The translations under genes were made by a program, and so were the position numbers. Below are positions 1 through 4,893 of a stretch of DNA of 5,420 bases, one piece after another. Below the pieces are notes generated by a model. The model saw only the letters and a list, made by a program, of their open reading frames with translations, was not told where the DNA came from and did no database searches. The DNA comes from Oscillospiraceae bacterium UBA3851 (GTDB taxonomy: Bacteria; Bacillota; Clostridia; Oscillospirales; Oscillospiraceae): NCBI GenBank assembly GCA_002392625.1, contig DGHJ01000022.1:1-5420 (forward strand), given 5' to 3'. How positions within the stretch are numbered: position 1 is the first letter of the stretch; each line of letters starts with the position of its first letter.

Positions 1-49
1 TGACAAATATTAGCAAGATTTATCTGTTCCTTGTCGTTTGCGCCCCAAG

Positions 50-640
50 TCAGTTGAACTTGTTCTGGGCCTTGTCCACGCCGTCCCGGATCAGCACCGG
101 CACCGCGGCGACCGCCTTGTCCAGCGCCTCCATCAGGGGCTTCTGCTCGTCACCCATGGGACGGCCCGTGACCCAGTCGGCGATGTCGTAGTCGGCGTTT
201 TCCGGCATGCCAACCCCCACCTTGATGCGGGGGAAGCGATCGCTGCCCAGATGCTGGATAATGTTCTTGAGGCCGTTGTGGCCGCCGGCGCTGCCGCCGC
301 CCCGGATGCGCAGCTTGCCGATGGGCAGGCTGATGTCGTCGGAGATCACCAGCACGTGCTCCGGCGGAATTTTATAAAACCGGGCGGCCTGGCCCACGGA
401 CTCGCCGCTGAGATTCATGTAGGTCTGGGGCTTCATCACCAGCACCTGTTCTCCGCCCAGCTCCGCCGTGGCCGTCCACGCCTTGAAGCGCAGCTTGTTG
501 AATTTGAAGCGCTCGTTCTCCGCCAGCTTATCCACGGCCAGAAAGCCCATGTTGTGGCGGGTGGACTCGTATTTGAGGCCGGGATTGCCCAGGCCCACCA
601 GCAGCCAGGTATAGCCGCCGCTGTCGCGCTTGAAAAACAT
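50..640 (-). CDS. pth: Peptidyl-tRNA hydrolase (Pth family)
   Basis: The enzyme hydrolyses the ester bond of peptidyl-tRNAs that drop off ribosomes, recycling tRNA in the cytoplasm. The 196-residue product is the normal size. It shows the family landmarks in order: GLGNPG at 16-21 with Asn19, the TRHNMGF motif with the catalytic-type His29, QTYMNLSG at 72-79 with Asn76, the SDDISLP segment with Asp101 (counterpart of E. coli Asp93), and GGHNGLK at 119-125 with Asn122. About nine residues (MFFKRDSGG) precede the usual start of the fold, a modest N-terminal extension. The ATG at 640 has an AAGGAG ribosome binding site at 650-655 with a 9-base spacer. Another ATG at 648 is out of frame. The gene lies downstream of prs, as in B. 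subtilis, but is separated from it by a terminator and appears to have its own promoter. No terminator is visible in the 49 bases after its stop, so transcription may continue out of the window. Confidence 0.97.
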   Translation of the reverse strand: MFFKRDSGGYTWLLVGLGNPGLKYESTRHNMGFLAVDKLAENERFKFNKLRFKAWTATAELGGEQVLVMKPQTYMNLSGESVGQAARFYKIPPEHVLVISDDISLPIGKLRIRGGGSAGGHNGLKNIIQHLGSDRFPRIKVGVGMPENADYDIADWVTGRPMGDEQKPLMEALDKAVAAVPVLIRDGVDKAQNKFN

Positions 641-670
641 ATATTCATGCTCCTTGAAAGAGATTTGCGC

Positions 671-706
671 AAAAAATCAAAGGACTGCTCGCGCAGTCCT
701 TTGATT
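671..706 (-). terminator. Intrinsic terminator after prs
   Basis: A perfect 14-bp inverted repeat (arms 675-688 and 693-706) encloses a 4-base loop. Read on the minus strand the loop is GCGA, a GNRA-type tetraloop, and the hairpin is followed directly by a run of six T (676-671). This is a classic Rho-independent terminator 15 bases beyond the prs stop codon. On the plus strand no T-run follows, so it is unidirectional. It would end glmU-prs transcripts before pth. Confidence 0.93.
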
Positions 707-732
707 ATATCACACTTTTGTTCAGTTGAACA
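704..732 (-). promoter_or_regulatory. Extended -10 promoter for pth
   Basis: On the minus strand there is a perfect TATAAT (709-704) directly preceded by TGA (712-710), giving an extended -10 TGnTATAAT. A weak -35-like TGTTCA (732-727, 3 of 6 consensus positions) lies 17 bases upstream, inside the last codons of prs. The predicted start is near 697-698, leaving a 5' leader of about 57 bases before the pth ATG. The -10 box overlaps the rim of the prs terminator stem. The match is visible in the sequence; promoter activity is inferred. Confidence 0.65.
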
Positions 733-1681
733 GCTTGGCGATAGAAATTTCCTGATAAATCCGCTCGATGGCCTCGGCAAACATGGGGGCAACGGACAGG
801 TACTTGACCTTGCTGCAGCCCTCGCCCAGGTTGGTGGGCAGGGTGTTCAGCAATGCCAGCTCCTTGATGTAGCTGTTCTCCAGCCGCTCGATGGCGGGGC
901 CGGACAGCAGGCCGTGGCTGGCGCAGGCGTACACGCTCCTGGCGCCGCCCACCTCCACGATGGCCTTGGCCGCGCCCACCAGGGAGCCGGCGGTGTCCAC
1001 CATGTCGTCGAAGAGGATGCAGTCCTTCCCCTCCACGTCGCCGATGACGTTCATGACCTCGCTCTGGTTGGCCTTCTGACGGCGCTTATCCACGATGGCC
1101 AGACCCATGTGCAGCTTCTGGGCAAAGGTGCGGGCGCGGGCCACAGAGCCTACGTCGGGGGAGACCACCACCATGTCCGCGGCCTTCTCGCCGAACTTCT
1201 TGGCGTAATAGTCCACGAAAACGGGGTTGCCGAACAGATTGTCCACGGGGATATCAAAGAAGCCCTGGATCTGAGCGGCGTGGAGGTCCATGGTCAGCAC
1301 CCGGTCAGCGCCGGCGGCGGTGATCATGTTGGCCACCAGCTTGGCGGAGATGGGGTCGCGGCTCTTGGCCTTGCGGTCCTGCCGGGCATAGCCGAAGTAG
1401 GGCACCACGGCGGTGATGCGGCCGGCGGAGGCGCGGCGGCAGGCGTCGATCATGATGAGCAGCTCCATGAGGCTGTCGTTGACGGGCTTGCAGGTGGAGT
1501 TGATCAGGAACACGTCGCTGCCGCGGACCGTCTCATACAGCGAAACGGAGACCTCGCCGTCGGCGAAGGTCTTGACCTCGGATTCGCCCAGCTTGGTGCC
1601 AATGATCTTGCAGATCTCGGCAGCCAGAGCCGGATTGGAGTTGCCGGTGAAAATCTTGATATCCTTGCCGTGAGAAATCAT
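722..1681 (-). CDS. prs: Ribose-phosphate pyrophosphokinase (PRPP synthetase, class I)
   Basis: It transfers pyrophosphate from ATP to ribose 5-phosphate, making PRPP for purine, pyrimidine, histidine, tryptophan and NAD synthesis; family members act as cytoplasmic hexamers. From the ATG at 1681 the product has 319 residues, the usual length. Visible motifs are FADGEV (39-44), the ATP-site segment YFGYARQDRK (95-104), the PRPP-synthetase signature DLHAAQIQGFF (132-142), the flexible catalytic loop starting DKRRQK with Lys199 as the expected catalytic lysine, and the ribose-phosphate loop DDMVDTAGS (225-233). An in-frame GTG at 1693 would add four residues (MCAK). I prefer the ATG because MISHGKDIKIF resembles the usual family start, but neither start has a strong ribosome binding site. 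The gene is 95 bases downstream of glmU with no terminator between, so co-transcription is likely, and it ends at a strong terminator. Confidence 0.97.
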   Translation of the reverse strand: MISHGKDIKIFTGNSNPALAAEICKIIGTKLGESEVKTFADGEVSVSLYETVRGSDVFLINSTCKPVNDSLMELLIMIDACRRASAGRITAVVPYFGYARQDRKAKSRDPISAKLVANMITAAGADRVLTMDLHAAQIQGFFDIPVDNLFGNPVFVDYYAKKFGEKAADMVVVSPDVGSVARARTFAQKLHMGLAIVDKRRQKANQSEVMNVIGDVEGKDCILFDDMVDTAGSLVGAAKAIVEVGGARSVYACASHGLLSGPAIERLENSYIKELALLNTLPTNLGEGCSKVKYLSVAPMFAEAIERIYQEISIAKLFN

Positions 1682-1740
1682 TTTTGCACACACTCGCTTT
1701 CTTTCGTATTCTCAAAATCGGTTTCTCATGTATGTAGAGG

Positions 1741-1754
1741 CAGGCGTTTGCCTG
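1741..1754. repeat. Small palindrome in the glmU-prs spacer
   Basis: The 95-base spacer between glmU and prs contains a 5-bp inverted repeat, CAGGC (1741-1745) and GCCTG (1750-1754), around the loop GTTT. No T-run follows on either strand, so it is not a terminator. It is GC-rich inside an otherwise AT-richer spacer. It could be a processing or mRNA stability hairpin between the two cistrons, a remnant of an interspersed palindromic repeat, or chance. Only one copy occurs in this window. Confidence 0.35.
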
Positions 1755-1776
1755 GAACTCACGCGGTTAATCTTCC

Positions 1777-2781
1777 TTACTTCTTCCCCCAGCTCTTGCG
1801 GAAGCGGGCGGCCCAGCCGTTGATGTTGGTCTGCCGGCTGCGGGCCATGGCCAGGGCGTCGGCAGGCACGTCCTCGGTGACGGTGGAGCCGGCGGCGGTG
1901 TAGCTGCCGTTGCCCAAGGTCACGGGGGCGATGAGGTTGGTATTGCAGCCCAGGAACACGTCGTCCCCGATGGTGCAGCGGTATTTCTTATGGCCGTCAT
2001 AGTTGGTGGTGACGGTGCCGCAGCCGAAGTTGACACGCTCGCCCACGTCGCTGTCGCCCACGTAGGTCAGGTGGGAGATCTTGGTGCCGTTGCCGATGAC
2101 GGAGTTTTTCACCTCCACAAAGTCGCCCACCCGGCAATGGTCGCCGATGGTGCAGCCCGGGCGCACGTAGGTGAAGGGGCCAACGGTGGTGTGGCGGCCC
2201 ACGGTGCTCTCGTTGACCTGGGAGGCGTTGACGGTGGTGCCCTCGCCGATGGAGCTGTCACGGATCATGGCGTTGGGGCCGATCTCGCAGTTTTCGGCGA
2301 TGTGGGTGTCGCCCCGCAGGATGGTGCCCGGCAGCAGCACGGTGCCCGCGCCCACGGTGCAGGTGGGGTCCACGTAGGTGTTGGAGGGGTCCATGACGGT
2401 GACGCCGCGCTGCTGCAGCTTTTTCAGCACCAGCTCCCGGCACAGGGGGGCCGCGGCGGTGATCGCCTCGGCGCCCGCCAGGAGCGTCAGGCCGCAGCTC
2501 GTTTCAACAGAGGGAACGGGCAGCACGGGGGCGTCGATCACCAGCACGTTCTCCATCGGCGTCTCGCCGTTGACCACGGCGTCATAGCACTTGACCGCCT
2601 TCTCCGCCTCGTCGCGCCATTCCTCGTCGCAGACGACAAAAAACCGCTCCACACCGCGCTCCTGCAGCTCCTGACACACCCAGGTCAAAACCGGGCAGAA
2701 CAGAAGCGGGCGCAGCATGAGCGGCTTCTCCCGGTCGGCGCAGCCGTTCCGGAGATCCAGCAGGGCGATATGATAGGCCAT
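1777..2781 (-). CDS. GlmU-like N-acetyltransferase lacking most of the uridylyltransferase domain
   Basis: Full GlmU (about 450 residues) acetylates glucosamine 1-phosphate and then uridylylates it to UDP-GlcNAc for cell-wall synthesis. This protein has 334 residues. Residues about 130-300 form the left-handed beta-helix of hexapeptide repeats. All the acetyltransferase residues I can map from E. coli are present: Arg207, Lys225, His237 (catalytic, in SHLTYVG), Tyr240, Asn251, Asn260-Tyr261 in NYDG, Lys266 and Arg314. The first ~110 residues look like a remnant of the nucleotidyltransferase fold (a KPLML segment, then a helix and the strand RFFVV). They lack the GxGTRM nucleotide loop, the Q-x-GTAHA motif and the following sugar-binding half. 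ATG 2781 has GGGGAGG at 2791-2797. No frameshifted missing part is seen upstream, which is a promoter region. The acetyltransferase call is strong, while uridylylation by this protein is unlikely; that step would need another enzyme. The position before prs and pth supports descent from glmU. Confidence 0.88.
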   Translation of the reverse strand: MAYHIALLDLRNGCADREKPLMLRPLLFCPVLTWVCQELQERGVERFFVVCDEEWRDEAEKAVKCYDAVVNGETPMENVLVIDAPVLPVPSVETSCGLTLLAGAEAITAAAPLCRELVLKKLQQRGVTVMDPSNTYVDPTCTVGAGTVLLPGTILRGDTHIAENCEIGPNAMIRDSSIGEGTTVNASQVNESTVGRHTTVGPFTYVRPGCTIGDHCRVGDFVEVKNSVIGNGTKISHLTYVGDSDVGERVNFGCGTVTTNYDGHKKYRCTIGDDVFLGCNTNLIAPVTLGNGSYTAAGSTVTEDVPADALAMARSRQTNINGWAARFRKSWGKK

Positions 2782-2822
2782 GGGAACACGCCTCCCCTCT
2801 CATTGTCTGATCGTTCGTTTCT

Positions 2823-2850
2823 ATTATAACAGAACTGCCGGGAAAATCCA
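2823..2850 (-). promoter_or_regulatory. Extended -10 promoter for glmU-like gene (and prs)
   Basis: On the minus strand a perfect TATAAT (2828-2823) is preceded by TGT (2831-2829), an extended -10 element. A weak -35-like TGGATT (2850-2845) sits 16 bases upstream. The start would fall near 2816, giving a leader of about 35 bases that contains the ribosome binding site at 2791-2797. It has the same architecture as the pth promoter. The site is seen in sequence; activity is inferred. Confidence 0.7.
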
Positions 2851-2984
2851 CCCCTTTTATCCAAATATCCGTCTCTTTTTTCCGGGAAGACGCTCTGCCG
2901 TTTTTCTCACTGTGCAGTTTGTCGATTTTCGTCGCAAAGGTGTGGCAATTTTTTATATCTCTATTAAATATGGCGTTTTTCATG

Positions 2985-3000
2985 AATTCACAGTTGAATT
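2985..3000. repeat. Palindrome overlapping the trmL -35 box
   Basis: AATTCA (2985-2990) and TGAATT (2995-3000) form a perfect 6-4-6 inverted repeat around CAGT. The right arm covers most of the -35 hexamer of the trmL promoter. An 8-base direct repeat, TTTTTCAT, flanks it at 2976-2983 and 2999-3006, start to start 23 bases apart. The placement would suit a repressor operator, but the arms are short and the spacer is AT-rich, so chance is a real alternative. I do not recognise it as a known regulator site. Confidence 0.3.
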
Positions 3001-3022
3001 TTTCATTTTATTGGATTACAAT
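2994..3022 (+). promoter_or_regulatory. Sigma-A type promoter for trmL-pgk-tpiA
   Basis: TTGAAT (2994-2999; 4 of 6 consensus) and TACAAT (3017-3022; 5 of 6) are separated by exactly 17 bases. Predicted transcription starts near 3029-3031, giving a short leader of about 20 bases that consists almost only of the trmL ribosome binding site (GGAGG, 3037-3041). No other promoter of this quality is seen on the plus strand before pgk, so it probably drives the whole cluster. The rest of the divergent spacer (about 2852-2984) shows no gene. Confidence 0.65.
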
Positions 3023-3048
3023 GGGTTTCCTTGAGTGGAGGTGGGGAC

Positions 3049-3546
3049 ATGCTGCATATCGTGCTGGTGGAGCCGGAGATCCCGCAGAACTGCGGCAACA
3101 TCGCCCGCACCTGCGCCGCCACGCGCAGCCAGCTCCATCTGGTGCGGCCTCTGGGGTTCGACATCTCAGAGCGGGCCGTCCGCCGGGCCGGGCTGGACTA
3201 CTGGCATCTGGTGGACGTGTTCGACTACGAGGATCTGGACGCCTTTTTCGCCGCCCACCCCGACGCCATGGCCGACGGGTGGCTGGCCACCACCAAGGCG
3301 CCGCGGGACTACACCGCCGCCCGGTTTTCACCGGACAGCTGGCTGTTCTTCGGCAAGGAGACGGCGGGCCTGCCCGCCTGGCTGCGCCTAAAATATTACG
3401 ACCGCTGCATCCGCCTCCCCATGCGCACGGAGGCCCGCAGCCTGAACCTGAGCAATTCCGTGGCCATCCTCACCTACGAGGCCCTGCGTCAAAACGGCTT
3501 TCCGGGGCTTTCCGGCGTGGGTGAGATGGCGGAGCAATCGCTATGA
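3049..3546 (+). CDS. trmL: tRNA (cytidine/uridine-34-2'-O)-methyltransferase, SPOUT family
   Basis: TrmL (YibK) methylates the 2'-hydroxyl of the wobble base 34 of certain leucine tRNAs using S-adenosylmethionine. The 165-residue product is a stand-alone SPOUT domain, close to the ~160 residues usual for the family. Motifs are EPEIPQNCGNIARTC at 8-22 (family N-terminal signature), FGKETAGLP at 101-109, IRLPM at 121-125, and the knot segment RSLNLSNSVAILTYEALRQ at 130-148, which forms the cofactor-binding trefoil knot. The start was set at ATG 3049 because GGAGG (3037-3041) lies 7 bases upstream and MLHIVLVEPEIP is the normal family start. An in-frame TTG at 3031 would overlap the ribosome binding site. 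Its TGA stop (3544-3546) overlaps an ATG at 3543, and pgk begins 24 bases later, so the two are probably co-transcribed. Exact tRNA targets in this organism cannot be read from the sequence. Confidence 0.94.
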   Translation: MLHIVLVEPEIPQNCGNIARTCAATRSQLHLVRPLGFDISERAVRRAGLDYWHLVDVFDYEDLDAFFAAHPDAMADGWLATTKAPRDYTAARFSPDSWLFFGKETAGLPAWLRLKYYDRCIRLPMRTEARSLNLSNSVAILTYEALRQNGFPGLSGVGEMAEQSL

Positions 3547-3576
3547 ACATTATGAAGGAGGTCAATCGCTATGAAC
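3535..3576 (+). repeat. Duplicated translation-start segment between trmL and pgk
   Basis: The 14-mer CAATCGCTATGAAC occurs at 3535-3548 and again, identically, at 3563-3576, 28 bases apart. Each copy is preceded by a GGAG-type ribosome binding site (GGAG at 3531-3534; AAGGAGGT at 3555-3562), and both place an ATG 8 bases after it (3543 and 3571). The first ATG overlaps the trmL stop (ATGA) and opens a 12-codon frame ending at 3581. The second is the pgk start. The starts are out of frame with each other, and the pgk frame is closed by a TGA at 3553, so 3571 is the pgk start. Confidence 0.9.
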
Positions 3577-4839
3577 TATAACAAGAAGACCATCATGGAC
3601 GTGGACGTGGCGGGGAAGAAGATCCTGCTGCGCTGCGATTTCAACGTGCCCCAGGACAAGAAGACCGGCGAGATCACCAGCGACAAGCGCATCGTAGCCG
3701 CCCTGCCCACCATCCGGTATCTGCTCTCGCAGGGCGCAGCCGTCATCGCCTGCTCCCATCTGGGCAAGCCCGTGGCCACCTTCTCCTCCTACGTGAAAAA
3801 GCAGGTGGAAAAGGGCAAGAACGAGGCTGAAATCACCGTTGAGGATTGGGTCAAGTCCCTGGAGAAGCTGACGCTGGCCCCCGTGGCAAAGCGTCTCAGT
3901 GAGCTGCTGGGCCAGGAGGTCATCTTCGCCGCCGACGTGGTGGGCGAGGACGCCCGCGCCAAGGCCGCCGCCCTGCAGCCCGGCCAGATCCTGCTGCTGG
4001 AGAACACCCGCTTTGAAAAGGGCGAGACCAAGAACGATCCGGAGCTGGCGAAGGCCCTGGCCGACATGGCCGAGCTGTTCGTGTCCGACGCCTTCGGCTC
4101 CGTGCACCGCGCTCACGCCTCCACCGCCGGTGTGGCCGCTTATCTGCCCGCCGTCAGCGGTTTCCTGGTAGCCAAGGAGCTGGAGATCATGGGCGGCGCC
4201 CTGGACGATCCCAAGCGCCCCTTCGTGGCGGTGCTGGGCGGCGCCAAGGTCAGCGACAAGATCGGCGTCATCAACAACCTGCTGGAGAAGGCCGACACCG
4301 TCATCATCGGCGGCGGCATGGCCTACACCTTTGCCAAGGCACAGGGCGGCTCCATCGGCACCAGCCTGTGCGAGAGCGACAAGCTGGACTACGCCCTGGA
4401 GATGATCGAAAAGGCGAAGGAGCGGGGCGTCGCCCTGCTGCTGCCCACCGACACCGTGGCCGCCAAGGAATTCGCCCCCGACGCTGAGGCCGCCGTGGTG
4501 CCCACCATGGCCATTCCCGACGACATGATGGGCCTGGACATCGGCCCGGAGACCACCGAGCGCTTCTGCGACGCGGTCCGCAATGCCGGCACCGTGGTGT
4601 GGAACGGCCCCATGGGCGTCTTTGAGTTCGAGCGCTTTGCCCATGGCACCCGCGCCATGGCCCAGGCCCTGGCTGACAGCGGCGCTGTGACCATCGTGGG
4701 CGGCGGCGACAGTGCGGCTGCCGTGGAGCAGATGGGCTTCGCCGACAAGATCACCCACATCTCCACCGGCGGCGGCGCCAGCCTGGAATTCCTGGAGGGC
4801 AAGGAGCTGCCTGGTGTAGCCTGCCTGCTGGACAAGTAA
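3571..4839 (+). CDS. pgk: Phosphoglycerate kinase
   Basis: Pgk converts 1,3-bisphosphoglycerate and ADP to 3-phosphoglycerate and ATP in glycolysis. The 422-residue product slightly exceeds the usual ~390-415. Substrate-site elements of the N-domain are present: LLRCDFNVP (19-27, Asp23 and Asn25), Arg40 in DKRI, SHLGKP (62-67), NTRF with Arg147, and DAFGSVHRAHAST (173-185) with Arg180. The C-domain has the nucleotide-site elements GGAKVSDKI (223-231; Lys226, Lys230), GGGMAYTF (247-254), WNGPMGVFE (344-352), GGGDS (377-381) and STGGGAS (398-404). Residues about 68-101 contain roughly 25 extra residues compared with the usual short link between SHLGRP and LAPVAKRL. They are rich in Lys and Glu and read in frame. 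The Arg of SHLGRP is Lys here, a conservative change. The start is fixed by AAGGAGGT at 3555-3562. It follows trmL and precedes tpiA by 54 bases. Confidence 0.97.
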   Translation: MNYNKKTIMDVDVAGKKILLRCDFNVPQDKKTGEITSDKRIVAALPTIRYLLSQGAAVIACSHLGKPVATFSSYVKKQVEKGKNEAEITVEDWVKSLEKLTLAPVAKRLSELLGQEVIFAADVVGEDARAKAAALQPGQILLLENTRFEKGETKNDPELAKALADMAELFVSDAFGSVHRAHASTAGVAAYLPAVSGFLVAKELEIMGGALDDPKRPFVAVLGGAKVSDKIGVINNLLEKADTVIIGGGMAYTFAKAQGGSIGTSLCESDKLDYALEMIEKAKERGVALLLPTDTVAAKEFAPDAEAAVVPTMAIPDDMMGLDIGPETTERFCDAVRNAGTVVWNGPMGVFEFERFAHGTRAMAQALADSGAVTIVGGGDSAAAVEQMGFADKITHISTGGGASLEFLEGKELPGVACLLDK

Positions 4840-4893
4840 TTTTTGCGCCGAGAGCGTATATAAATATATTAAATATAGATAGGAGTTATAGAA

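Noticed and set aside
50..731. Identical 10-mer TCAGTTGAAC at the ends of pth (50-59) and prs (722-731)
   Set aside because: Both genes simply end in the codons for Phe-Asn followed by TGA. The shared bases are explained by coding and do not extend further.
1135..1166. Variant VSPDVGSVARAR segment in Prs compared with PDHGGV or PDIGGV forms
   Set aside because: Class I PRPP synthetases vary at these positions, and the surrounding catalytic and phosphate-binding motifs are intact.
38..1903. Plus-strand open frame of 621 codons across pth, prs and the glmU 3' end
   Set aside because: It runs antisense to three well-identified genes, crosses a terminator and two spacers, and its product is a low-complexity Gly/Ala/His/Val/Leu/Gln-rich sequence typical of the antisense of GC-rich coding DNA.
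1990..2829. Plus-strand 279-codon frame opposite glmU, continuing through its promoter
   Set aside because: The product is a repetitive Gly/Ala/His/Val sequence mirroring the hexapeptide repeats, with no recognisable domain or ribosome binding site.
2857..2865. DnaA-box-like TTATCCAAA
   Set aside because: It is one mismatch from the consensus and a single copy, with no cluster and no replication genes nearby.
2582..2983. Minus-strand 133-codon frame across the divergent spacer into glmU
   Set aside because: It overlaps the glmU promoter and 5' end in another frame, has no family resemblance, and its start is not preceded by a good ribosome binding site.
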